Source of the DNA: CAWDDG01 sp963801065
GTDB lineage: Bacteria > Actinomycetota > Actinomycetes > Jiangellales > Jiangellaceae
Direction of reading: 5' to 3'
NCBI GenBank assembly: GCA_963801065.1
Contig: CAWDDG010000004.1
Location: forward strand, 186,001-250,000
Length of the DNA: 64,000 nucleotides
Both the position numbers and the translations under genes were made by a program. Below the pieces are notes generated by a model, which saw only the letters and a list, made by a program, of their open reading frames with translations, had not been told where the DNA came from and did no database searches. The stretch's first letter is position 1. Each line of letters starts with the position of its first letter. Below, one piece after another: positions 16,339 to 25,035 of the stretch.

Positions 16339-17739
16339 ATGGCGCAGATCCTTCAGAACCCGGTCGACCAGCTGACGGTGAGAGAACTCGCCGCGGGGTT
16401 CCGCGGCGAGCTCGTTCTCCCCGCTGATGCAGCGTACGAGGAACACCGCAAGGTGTGGAACGGCTCGATCAACCGCTCCCCCGCGCTCATCGCGCGGTGC
16501 GCGGGCGTGGCCGACGTGATCGAGGCCGTGCGGTTCGGCCGTCGATCGGGCCTGGCCGTGGCCGTGCGCAGCGGTGGACATAGCTTCCCCGGCCTGTCCG
16601 TGTGCGACGGTGGCGTCGTCGTCGACCTCTCGCTCATGAAGGGCGTCCGAGTCGATCTCGCAGGTCGCACGGTCCGGGCCCAGGCGGGGGTGCGTCTCGG
16701 CGAGCTGGACCGCGAGACACAGGCGTTCGGTTTGGCCGTGCCGGCGGGCATCGTCACGCACACCGGGCTCGCCGGCCTCACGCTGGGTGGCGGCATCGGT
16801 TGGCTGATGCGCAAGTACGGGCTCACCGTCGACCAGCTGGTCTCGGCCGACGTCGTCACCGCGAGCGGCGACCTCGTCAAGGCCAGCGAGCGGGAGAACT
16901 CCGACCTGTTCTGGGGGCTCAGGGGCGGCGGTGGGAACTTCGGGATCGTCACCGAGTTCGAGTTCAGGCTCAACCCGGTCGGCCCGGAGGTGCTCGCCGG
17001 TCCGATCATCTGGCCGATCGAGCAGTCGGCCGACGTGCTGCGGTTCTACCGCGAGTGGATCACCGACGTCCCCGACGAGCTCACGACCATCGTGGTTCAC
17101 CGCAAGGCGCCTCCGCTGGAGGTCATTCCTTCCGAACTGCACGGCCGGCCCATCGTCACGGTGATCTGCTGCTACGCCGGGTCGGTCGAGGACGGCGAGA
17201 AGGTCGTCCGGCCGATCAAGGCTTTCGGCTCGCCGCTGGTCGACCTGTGCGTCACAAAGCCGTTCGTCGAACATCAGGCGATGTTCGATCCGTCGTTCCC
17301 CGAGGGCTGGTGGTACTACTTCAGGTCCTGCAACGTCGCGGCGTTGACCGACCCGGTCATCGACATCATCGCCGAGCATGCCCCCCGGATGAGCTCTCCA
17401 CTGACGGCCTTTCCGATCTTCCAACTCGGCGGCGCGATCTCTCGCGTCGGCGAGGACGAAACCGCCTACAACGGCCGCCACGCGGCCCACACGATCAACA
17501 TCAACGCCACGACGGCCACCGGTGACGGCTTCGACGAGGAGCGCGAGTGGTCTCAGACGTTCTGGACCGCCCTGAGCCCCTTCCACAGCAGCGTGTACGT
17601 GAACTTCCTGATGGAGGAGGGCCAGGAGCGCGTCCGCGACGCGTACGGTGCGGCGAAGTACGACCGGCTCCGGCTGCTGAAGCAGCAGTACGACCCGGAC
17701 AACCTCTTCCGGTTGAACCAGAACATCCCGCCCTCGTAG
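16339..17739 (+). CDS. FAD-binding oxidoreductase of the berberine-bridge type
   Basis: 466 residues. The PCMH/FAD-binding domain spans about 45-215 and carries AVAVRSGGHSFPGLSV with His81, the usual 8-alpha-histidyl FAD attachment point. The second attachment Cys found in bicovalent members is replaced: the loop reads AGIVTHTGLAGLTLGGGIGW. So FAD is likely bound through His only. The C-terminal BBE segment is YDPDNLFRLNQNIPP. Such enzymes oxidise sugars, alcohols or secondary metabolites; the substrate is unknown. The gene is alone on the plus strand inside the minus-strand purine cluster, 110 bp from the peptidase gene it diverges from. Confidence 0.92.
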   Translation: MAQILQNPVDQLTVRELAAGFRGELVLPADAAYEEHRKVWNGSINRSPALIARCAGVADVIEAVRFGRRSGLAVAVRSGGHSFPGLSVCDGGVVVDLSLMKGVRVDLAGRTVRAQAGVRLGELDRETQAFGLAVPAGIVTHTGLAGLTLGGGIGWLMRKYGLTVDQLVSADVVTASGDLVKASERENSDLFWGLRGGGGNFGIVTEFEFRLNPVGPEVLAGPIIWPIEQSADVLRFYREWITDVPDELTTIVVHRKAPPLEVIPSELHGRPIVTVICCYAGSVEDGEKVVRPIKAFGSPLVDLCVTKPFVEHQAMFDPSFPEGWWYYFRSCNVAALTDPVIDIIAEHAPRMSSPLTAFPIFQLGGAISRVGEDETAYNGRHAAHTININATTATGDGFDEEREWSQTFWTALSPFHSSVYVNFLMEEGQERVRDAYGAAKYDRLRLLKQQYDPDNLFRLNQNIPPS

Positions 17740-17777
17740 CCGCCCTTCGCGGCGCCCGCGCCGGGACCGGGCAATGG

Positions 17778-18557
17778 TCAGAAGACCGGGAGGTGTGCGG
17801 AGAGATCGGCGCGCTCGCCACTGGCCTGTACGTGGGCGGCGGCGACCTCGTCCGGCCAGCGGGTCCGACCCGCGGCAAGCCGCAGCCACGTCGTCGGGTC
17901 GGTCTCGACGACGTTGGGCGGCGTTCCGCGGGTGTGCCGCGGCCCCTCGATGCACTGCACAGCCGCATAGGGCGGGACGCGCACCTCGACGCTGCGACCG
18001 GGCGCGCGCTCTGCCAGCACGTCCAGGAGAGCGCGGACAGCCAGCCGCTCGGCGTCCTGCGGCATGGTCGGTGCCTCGACACCCGGCACCGAGCGGGCCA
18101 GATCGTCGGCGTGGACGGCGACCTCGACGACCCGGGTGACGAGGAAATCAGCCAGCCGGATGGGGCCACGGCGGGCGACCACCACGGGGTCGCCCTGCCC
18201 GAGCCGCTCGACCGCGACCGCGGCGGCTTCGGACCGCTCGTCCATTGCGGCGAGCGGGTCGGCGACGTCCGCCTGCGCGCGGGTCTGCACGTCGATCGAC
18301 TCGGCCGCCGCTGCGTATGCCGAGACGTACTGACCGATCGTCTGGGGACGTTCCCCGTGGACGGCGGGCCGGAGCGCCGTGATCGCGTCAGCGATGAACA
18401 CCAGGTGCGCGGCCAGGTGCGAGACCGTCCACCCGGGCAGCACGCTCGGCATCGCCAGGACGTCGGGGGGCAGGACCTCCAGCCAGTCGCGCAGCACCCG
18501 GTACCCGGACCGGTAGGCGGCCCACGCGCTCACCGGATCGTGTCTCCTCGTCGCCAC
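17778..18557 (-). CDS. Maleylpyruvate isomerase/mycothiol-transferase family DinB protein
   Basis: 259 residues from a GTG start. The N-terminal DinB-like four-helix domain has PGWTVSHLAAHLVFIADAI (first histidines) and TRVVEVAVHADDLARSV (third His and Asp). A C-terminal SCP2-like or sterol-carrier-type region follows, ending VETDPTTWLRLAAGRTRW. This matches the TIGR03083/maleylpyruvate isomerase N-terminal family, whose best-studied member uses mycothiol. The substrate is unknown. The gene lies downstream of a broken membrane-protein gene. Confidence 0.85.
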   Translation of the reverse strand: MATRRHDPVSAWAAYRSGYRVLRDWLEVLPPDVLAMPSVLPGWTVSHLAAHLVFIADAITALRPAVHGERPQTIGQYVSAYAAAAESIDVQTRAQADVADPLAAMDERSEAAAVAVERLGQGDPVVVARRGPIRLADFLVTRVVEVAVHADDLARSVPGVEAPTMPQDAERLAVRALLDVLAERAPGRSVEVRVPPYAAVQCIEGPRHTRGTPPNVVETDPTTWLRLAAGRTRWPDEVAAAHVQASGERADLSAHLPVF

Positions 18558-18587
18558 GGGAGCGCACGCTACCCGCGGTCGACGCCG

Positions 18588-18940
18588 TCACGCCCGCGCC
18601 GCGACCTCGTCGAACGGATCCGAGGACACTGCGACGTTCGCCGGCTGCCGGCGCAGCCCACCGAAGAGGACCAGGGCGAGGCCCCGCGAGCACCCAGACC
18701 GTCAGCACCAGCAAGGGCCCGTCCCGCGCCGGCACCGTCGAAGAACGCGACCGAGCGGACGAGCGATACGCCGGCACCGGGAGGAGTGAGCTGGCCGACG
18801 TCACCCCAGGGACGAGGCAGCATCTCGGGCGCGCTGGCAGCAGCCGAGAGCGGGTTGCCGACGAAGATCATCAACAGAATGCCGAGCGCTGCACCCACCC
18901 CTGCCGAACACGGCGCCCAACCCGGCAACGCCCTCACCCG
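18588..18940 (-). pseudogene. C-terminal remnant of an ABC-2/YhgE-type membrane protein, frameshifted
   Basis: Reading the minus strand, three frames in succession give one protein-like sequence. The first is GVGAALGILLMIFVGNPLSA with PWGDVGQLTPPGAGVSLVRS; the next holds PLLVLTVWVLAG; the third is LVLFGGLRRQPANV and ends at TGA 18588. The pattern GNPLS..A, PP.G, AFFDGAGA is typical of the last third of large actinobacterial ABC-2/DUF3533-like membrane proteins. The 5' part is missing: the remnant stops at the left arm of the palindrome at 18939. It is a decayed gene or affected by sequence errors; no full-length frame exists. Confidence 0.7.
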
Positions 18941-19013
18941 TTGATCATGCAAGAGCTGCGCGACACGCCGGCCGAAGGCCGCGGCGTGTCGCGCAGCTCT
19001 TGCATGATCAACG
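18939..19013. repeat. Perfect 32-bp palindrome downstream of purL
   Basis: The arms 18939-18970 and 18982-19013 are perfectly complementary over 32 bp around an 11-base loop that can itself pair (GCC-GAA-GGC). The arms carry TTGATCATGCAAGAGC at the outside. The element ends ten bases from the purL stop and touches the truncated end of the membrane-protein remnant. It can serve as a strong terminator for purL, but the length and perfection exceed that need. Confidence 0.92.
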
Positions 19014-19022
19014 CGGGGACGG

Positions 19023-21293
19023 TCAGCCTTCGAACAGGGCTGGAAGTGTGCGCTCGAAGGCGGCGCGGAGCTCGGTCAGCGGGACGGCGAATTGGCCTTG
19101 GACGTCCAGCGCGGGCGCGCCCCCGCCGTCGTCGACGACGCCGATCCGCTGATGCGGGTACCGCCGGGAGGCGCACATGTCGGTGAAGCGGGCCTCCGCC
19201 GGGCGCGGCACCGCGACGATCGCCCGGGCCTGCGACTCGGCGAACAGGAACACGAACGGGTCGAGATCGTCTGGCACCCATACCCGGGCGCCCACGCCGT
19301 AGCGCAGGCACGACTCGACCAGCGCCTGTGCAAGTCCGCCGTCGGAGAGGTCGTGGGCGGCGTCGACCAGGCCGTCGCGGGACGCGTCGACCAGGATCTC
19401 GGCGAGCTCACGCTCGGCGTCCAGGTCGACCGCCGGCGGCAGCCCTCCGAGATGGCCGTGCACGACGTGCGCCCACTCCGATCCGCCGAACTCATCCAGG
19501 GTCCGGCCGAGCAGATAGATCACCTGGTTGGGCGTCCGGAAGCCCGATGGGGTCCGGCGTCCGACGTCGTCGAGGACGCCGAGCACGCCGACCACCGGCG
19601 TGGGGAGGATCGCCGTCGAGCCGGTCTGGTTGTAGAGCGAGACGTTGCCGCCCGTCACGGGAACACCGAGGACGCGGCACGCGTCGGCCAGCCCACGAAC
19701 GGCCTCAGCGAACTGCCACATCACCGCCGGGTCCTCCGGCGATCCGAAGTTGAGGCAGTTGGTGACGGCCAGCGGGCGGGCGCCGACCACCGCGACGTTG
19801 CGATACGCCTCGGCCAGCGCGAGCTGCGCGCCCGCGTACGGGTCCAGCTTCACGTAGCGGCCGTTCCCGTCGGTCGCCACCGCAACGCCGAGGCCCGTGG
19901 TCTCGTCGATCCGGATCACGCCGGCATCCTCGGGCTGGGCGAGGACGGTATTGCCCAGGACGTACCGGTCGTACTGGTCCGTGACCCACGCGCGCGAACA
20001 CAGGTTCGGCGACCCGACCATCTGCAGAAGCGTCGCTCGCAGGTCGTCGCCGGACGACGGACGCGCGAGTGCCGCGGCCGACTCGGCCTGGAGGTCGTCC
20101 TGCCACCTGGGGCGCGCGAACGGCCGCTCGTACACCGGCCCCTCGTGCGCGACGGTTCGCGGAGGCACATCGACGACCGTCTCGCCACGCCAGTCGATCG
20201 TGAGCCGGCCGGAGTCCGTGACCTCGCCGACCACGCTGACGTCGACGTCCCACTTCGCGCAGATCTCGAGCATCCGGTCGACCGCCGACGGGGCGACGAC
20301 CGCCATCATCCGCTCCTGCGACTCGCTCATCAGGATCTCCTCGGGAGCGAGCGTGGGGTCGCGCAGCGGTACCCGGTCGAGCACGACGTGCATGCCGCCC
20401 TCGCCGGCGCTCGCGAGCTCGGACGTCGCGCACGACAGCCCCGCGCCACCGAGGTCCTGGATGCCTACCACGAGGCCTTCGGCGAACAGCTCGAGCGTGC
20501 ACTCGATGAGCAGCTTCTCCAGGAACGGGTCGCCGACCTGGACGCTCGGCCGCTTGCTGGGGCCGCCCTCGCCGAAGGTCTCCGACGCGAGCACGGAGAC
20601 GCCGCCGATTCCGTCGCCGCCGGTCTTGGCGCCGTAGAGCACGACCAGGTTGCCGACGCCGGATGCGTGCGCGAGGTGCAGCTCGTCGTGCCGCATCACT
20701 CCGACGCACAGCGCGTTGACCAGCGGGTTCCCGCTATAGGACGGGTCGAAGACGACCTCGCCGCCGATGTTCGGCAACCCCAAGCAGTTGCCGTAGCCGC
20801 CGATCCCGGCGACGACGCCCGGCAGCACTCGCCTGGTGTCCTCGGCATCGGCCGGGCCGAACCGTAGCGGATCCATGACGGCGACCGGCCGTGCACCCAT
20901 CGCGAGGACGTCGCGGACGATCCCCCCGACGCCGGTGGCGGCGCCCTGGTACGGCTCGACGTAGGAGGGGTGGTTGTGCGACTCGACCTTGAACGTGACG
21001 GCGTAGCCCTGCCCGACGTCGACGACCCCTGCGTTCTCGCCGATGCCGGCCAGCAGCTTCCCGACGGGCGTCTCCTGCGCGAGCTCGCCGAAGCGCCGCA
21101 GGTGCACCTTCGAGCTCTTGTAGGAGCAGTGCTCGGACCACATGACGCTGTACATCGCCAGCTCGGAGCTGGTGGGCCGGCGCTCGAGGATCTCGCGGAT
21201 CCGCGCGTACTCGTCGTCCCTCAGCCCCAGCTCGGACCACGGCTGAGTCTGGTCGGGCGTCTCGGCGGCATGCTTGACGGTGTCGATCGTCAC
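19023..21293 (-). CDS. purL: Phosphoribosylformylglycinamidine synthase, large subunit
   Basis: 756 residues from a GTG at 21293 with an AGGAG site upstream. This is the small form of PurL that works with PurS and PurQ to turn FGAR into FGAM using ATP and ammonia. Visible family features are MWSEHCSYKSSK, TFKVESHNHPSYVEPYQGAA with the catalytic His, GIGGYGNCLGLPNIGGEVVF, GGAGLSCATSELAS, and SDGGLAQALVES in the second half. Length is normal for the actinobacterial type (about 750). Upstream on the same strand is an unrelated secreted monooxygenase gene, which separates it from purQ and purS. Confidence 0.97.
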   Translation of the reverse strand: MTIDTVKHAAETPDQTQPWSELGLRDDEYARIREILERRPTSSELAMYSVMWSEHCSYKSSKVHLRRFGELAQETPVGKLLAGIGENAGVVDVGQGYAVTFKVESHNHPSYVEPYQGAATGVGGIVRDVLAMGARPVAVMDPLRFGPADAEDTRRVLPGVVAGIGGYGNCLGLPNIGGEVVFDPSYSGNPLVNALCVGVMRHDELHLAHASGVGNLVVLYGAKTGGDGIGGVSVLASETFGEGGPSKRPSVQVGDPFLEKLLIECTLELFAEGLVVGIQDLGGAGLSCATSELASAGEGGMHVVLDRVPLRDPTLAPEEILMSESQERMMAVVAPSAVDRMLEICAKWDVDVSVVGEVTDSGRLTIDWRGETVVDVPPRTVAHEGPVYERPFARPRWQDDLQAESAAALARPSSGDDLRATLLQMVGSPNLCSRAWVTDQYDRYVLGNTVLAQPEDAGVIRIDETTGLGVAVATDGNGRYVKLDPYAGAQLALAEAYRNVAVVGARPLAVTNCLNFGSPEDPAVMWQFAEAVRGLADACRVLGVPVTGGNVSLYNQTGSTAILPTPVVGVLGVLDDVGRRTPSGFRTPNQVIYLLGRTLDEFGGSEWAHVVHGHLGGLPPAVDLDAERELAEILVDASRDGLVDAAHDLSDGGLAQALVESCLRYGVGARVWVPDDLDPFVFLFAESQARAIVAVPRPAEARFTDMCASRRYPHQRIGVVDDGGGAPALDVQGQFAVPLTELRAAFERTLPALFEG

Positions 21294-21367
21294 TGCGGGG
21301 CGCTCCTGGTGGCCGTGCCTGCTGCGGCGTACAACGCTACCGGGCCTGCGCGCGGAGCCGGAGGACC

Positions 21368-22597
21368 TCAGCGGCGCGCGTAGACCAGGATGCCCAGGCA
21401 CATCTCGTCCGTCGTGCCCTCGCCCCAGACGACGTAGCGGTCCGGCTCCCCCTCGAACGCGGGCAGCAGTTCGCGCAGCCCGGCATCATGGGTACACGTC
21501 ACGCGGACGGTGTCACCAGGACCGACCTGCAGCGGCTCTGCGAGCGGGCGCGCGCCCTGGTTGTCGAAGTCCCAGACCGGGATGTCGAGCATCGTCCGAG
21601 CCTGCGCGGTACCCGGGTTGAGCTCGATCCGGATCGTCTTGCCGAGCAGATGCATGTGACCGGCCGCGGCGAAGATCGTCGCCGGCTCGCCGATACGCCG
21701 GTCGCACGACTGCATCGCACCTGCCCGTGGAGCGCCCGGGTCGCCACCGCACAGGAGCTGTAGGCCGGCGACCGTCCGCCCCGTGTTCTCTCCGAATCGG
21801 TGCAGGACATCGAGCACGGCGTTGCTGCGGTGGCAGAGTCGCCCCGCCTGGCCGTCGGAACACGGCAGCTCGACCGGCGCCGGAAGCAGCATGGTCTCCA
21901 ACGGGGTCAACGGCAGATCACCTGGAACCACGCGCAGCCGGACCCGTGTCGAGTCGCTTCCCGATCCGCCGTTGAGGTTGTAGTGCACCTGCATGATCAC
22001 CTGGCTGCCCGCGTCGACGTGAACGCCGAGGCCGGGTGCGTAGGTGCGCTCCGCTCCACCGGGCGCCCACCCCGCAAGCCACGGCGCCGAATCGAGTGCA
22101 GCCACCCTGGCCTGGTCGTCGCCGTCCAGCCCCGGCCCGCCGAAGCACGACCAGCCCTGTCCATCCTCAGCGGCATCCCGTGAACGGGCTGCTGCGAGCT
22201 GGTCGACCGGCGCCCGGTAGAGGATCGCGTGATGCACGATTTCCGCGTTGCCGGGCAGGAACTGGACGCCGGTGATGAACGCGTCGCTGTCGAGCCCGGG
22301 GTCGACCAGGAAGCAGCGGTAGTCGTCGTTTGCGCCGTTCTGCGACGCCGGCGTGTATGACCCGTGCGGAATGCCGACGGTGACGAAACGCTCCGACTCC
22401 CGCAGCGGCTCGGTCGCAACCGGGATCTGCTGCGCGACGGACTGATCCTGTGAGCCGTCGACGACGGCGGCATTGCCGTGCCCGTGCACGGCGGTTCCGG
22501 ACTCGTCGCCGACGACGATCCAGACCCCAAAGGCCACCACGCTGGTCACGAGGAACACCGACACGGCGATCCCCGCTCGGCGGACCGAACGCTTCAC
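21368..22597 (-). CDS. Secreted PHM-like copper type II monooxygenase
   Basis: 409 residues with an N-terminal membrane segment (about 8-30). It shows the copper ligands of peptidylglycine/dopamine beta monooxygenases: His122 and His123 in EIVHHAILYRA, His205 in VIMQVHYNL, the His314-x-His316 pair in AAGHMHLLGK, and Met399 in TTDEMCLGI. These would form the CuH and CuM sites of an ascorbate-dependent hydroxylase facing outside the cell. Bacterial members of this family are known from sequence, but their substrates are largely unknown. It sits between purQ (76-bp gap) and purL (74-bp gap) on the same strand, an unexpected partner for purine genes. Confidence 0.88.
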   Translation of the reverse strand: MKRSVRRAGIAVSVFLVTSVVAFGVWIVVGDESGTAVHGHGNAAVVDGSQDQSVAQQIPVATEPLRESERFVTVGIPHGSYTPASQNGANDDYRCFLVDPGLDSDAFITGVQFLPGNAEIVHHAILYRAPVDQLAAARSRDAAEDGQGWSCFGGPGLDGDDQARVAALDSAPWLAGWAPGGAERTYAPGLGVHVDAGSQVIMQVHYNLNGGSGSDSTRVRLRVVPGDLPLTPLETMLLPAPVELPCSDGQAGRLCHRSNAVLDVLHRFGENTGRTVAGLQLLCGGDPGAPRAGAMQSCDRRIGEPATIFAAAGHMHLLGKTIRIELNPGTAQARTMLDIPVWDFDNQGARPLAEPLQVGPGDTVRVTCTHDAGLRELLPAFEGEPDRYVVWGEGTTDEMCLGILVYARR

Positions 22598-22673
22598 GAC
22601 CTCACATTACCGACCAAAGCTCCCTCTGACGGAGCTGCGGTGGAGGCGGGACCGGTCGAGCATCACAAACTGG

Positions 22674-23345
22674 TCATGACGCAGCGACCGCACCCAGCAC
22701 TGAGGCGAAGAACCCCAAGCCGTCGGTCCCGGAGCCGGTCAACGGCTCGACGGCGTGCTCCGGGTGTGGCATCAATCCGACGACGTTGCCGCGAGCGTTC
22801 GTGATGCCGGCGATGTCGCGATACGACCCATTGGGGTTGTCGCCGAGGTAGCGGACGACCACGCGCCCTTCGCCCTCGAGTTCATCGAGCGTGCGCTCGT
22901 CGGCGACGTAACCGCCTTCCCCGTTCTTCAGCGGGATCACGATCTCGTCGCCGGCGCCGTACCCGGTCGTCCAGGCCGTCGTCGCGTTTTCGACTCGAAC
23001 CGGCTGGTCGCGGCACACGAACCTTCGGTGGTCATTGCGGATCAACGCACCAGGAAGGAGGTGCGATTCACAGAGCACCTGGAAGCCGTTGCAGACACCG
23101 AGCACAGGGAGGCCGCCGCGCGCGGCGTCGGCCAGCGGATCCATGACGGGAGCGAACCGGGCGATCGCACCGCACCGCAGATAGTCGCCGTAGGAGAAGC
23201 CGCCGGGGAGTACGACGGCATCGACGCCGTGCAGATCCGCGTCGCCATGCCAGAGTGGGACGGCCTCGCCACCGGCCACCCGCACCGCGCGCGCAGCGTC
23301 CCGGTCGTCGAGCGAGCCCGGGAACGTGACGACGCCGATCCTCAT
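22674..23345 (-). CDS. purQ: Phosphoribosylformylglycinamidine synthase, glutaminase subunit
   Basis: 223 residues from the ATG at 23345, overlapping the stop of purS by 4 bp. It is a class I glutamine amidotransferase that supplies ammonia to PurL. The nucleophile cysteine is in LPVLGVCNGFQVLCE, and the His/Glu of the triad in VVGLMPHPEHAVEP. The start MRIGVVTFPGSLDDRDA and the oxyanion strand LPGGFSYGDYLRCGAIAR fit the family. Length is normal. Confidence 0.97.
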   Translation of the reverse strand: MRIGVVTFPGSLDDRDAARAVRVAGGEAVPLWHGDADLHGVDAVVLPGGFSYGDYLRCGAIARFAPVMDPLADAARGGLPVLGVCNGFQVLCESHLLPGALIRNDHRRFVCRDQPVRVENATTAWTTGYGAGDEIVIPLKNGEGGYVADERTLDELEGEGRVVVRYLGDNPNGSYRDIAGITNARGNVVGLMPHPEHAVEPLTGSGTDGLGFFASVLGAVAAS

Positions 23346-23587
23346 GGCTCGACCCGCACCACGAAGTCCTCGATCACCGGGTTGGACAGCAGGGTGCCCG
23401 CCGCACGCTCGATCTCCGACACGGTCTCCGGCGTGGCCTCGCCGGTCAGCTCGATCTCGAAGCGCTTGCCCTGCCGCACCGAGGCGACGCCGTCGAAACC
23501 CAACCGACCGAGCGCGCCGTGCACCGCCTTGCCTTGCGGGTCGAGGATCTCGGGCTTGAGCATGACGTCGACGACGACGCGGGCCAC
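23342..23587 (-). CDS. purS: Phosphoribosylformylglycinamidine synthase subunit PurS
   Basis: 81 residues from a GTG at 23587. PurS is the small dimeric subunit that bridges PurL and PurQ. The sequence has the standard form: VVVDVMLKPEILDPQGKAVH, GALGRLGFDGVASVRQGK and a C-terminal strand VIEDFVVRVEP. It is coupled to purQ by an ATGA overlap. Its upstream gap to purC is about 100 bp. Confidence 0.96.
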   Translation of the reverse strand: MARVVVDVMLKPEILDPQGKAVHGALGRLGFDGVASVRQGKRFEIELTGEATPETVSEIERAAGTLLSNPVIEDFVVRVEP

Positions 23588-23688
23588 GGACGCGCTCCTC
23601 GCATACCAGCGGACTTGGGCGGCGCCGGCGACGGCGCGAGCCCAGCGTAGCGAGTGGCGGCGGTCCGACTGGCCGCGCTCCGGCGGGC

Positions 23689-24564
<876 letters not shown>

Positions 24565-24586
24565 GCCGGAAGAGTACCGACGGCGC

Positions 24587-24658
24587 CCGGGCAGCGAGGA
24601 CCCGTTGCGACAAACCCGCCACCGATCGGGCCCGTCGGATCAACGCGCCCGCGTCCAT
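24587..24658 (-). pseudogene. N-terminal stub of an XRE-type HTH gene
   Basis: From an ATG at 24658 the minus strand encodes MDAGALIRRARSVAGLSQRV and a few more residues, ending LAARA. This is the first helix and the start of helix two of an XRE/Cro helix-turn-helix protein (compare GALIREARRxAGLSQxELA). The frame then runs into the purC start region with unrelated sequence. I read it as a broken relic; 72 bp is too short to be sure. Confidence 0.45.
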
Positions 24659-24905
24659 GACGGCGACCCTGCCATTGGATGCCGGTGCGAGGCATCCGAC
24701 GGTCAACGATCTGTGGAGGACGGACCGACCCGGACCCGACTGTGCACAACCGCACGCCGCGTCACGCTCGCGGGCCATCGTCGCTCGTCGGCAGGTGACG
24801 GAGATGGCAACCGATGGCGCACGCGTCACCCGCCACATGGAAAGGTCCAAGGGTGGCAACGTGCCGCCATCGAAGGGATCACGAAGCCAGCGGACTCAGT
24901 CAGAG
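24659..24905. other. Non-coding gap in the purB-purC scar region
   Basis: Between the HTH stub and the duplicated purB fragment no coding frame with normal codon bias is seen. The total gene-free stretch between purC and the cyclase gene is about 470 bp. I found no promoter or hairpin that stands out, although purC needs a start signal somewhere here if it is not read through from upstream. Confidence 0.5.
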
Positions 24906-25016
24906 CTAGAGGATCGGAGCCGGTGTGTATCCCGCGGCCGTTGGTACTTCGCTGCGACGTCCTGTACGCGGCGGACGACGGCTGCGGCACCGGCCGCGCC
25001 GGTGAACTCGATCGGC
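24906..25016 (-). pseudogene. Degenerate duplicate of the purB 3' end
   Basis: These 111 bases match the last 118 bases of purB (26454-26571) in the same orientation. The match starts exactly at the purB stop codon (CTA on the plus strand). About 80 bases differ by one substitution and one missing G, then comes a six-base gap, then the sequence rejoins. The missing G breaks the frame, so this copy no longer encodes the PurB tail. Together the two copies flank the hydrolase-cyclase gene as direct repeats. Confidence 0.88.
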
Positions 25017-25035
25017 AGGCGATCGCAGCCGGGGC

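Noticed and set aside
14863..17739. Biosynthetic gene cluster formed by the peptidase and FAD oxidase
   Set aside because: The genes are on opposite strands, with no synthase or tailoring genes nearby; the peptidase is more likely part of the purF transcript.
16237..17955. 572-codon minus-strand open frame opposite the FAD oxidase gene
   Set aside because: It is the antisense shadow of a well-supported gene, with low-complexity Arg/Asp/Gly composition.
18569..18952. 127-codon intact membrane-protein gene at the purL end
   Set aside because: Homology continues in two other frames and the 5' part is only palindrome sequence, so it is a fragment rather than a small gene.
18939..19013. Insertion sequence end or CRISPR-like repeat
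   Set aside because: A single palindrome without a transposase and without spaced copies; no CRISPR array or cas gene is present in the window.
19092..20867. 591-codon plus-strand frame opposite purL
   Set aside because: Antisense shadow of purL; no recognisable domain.
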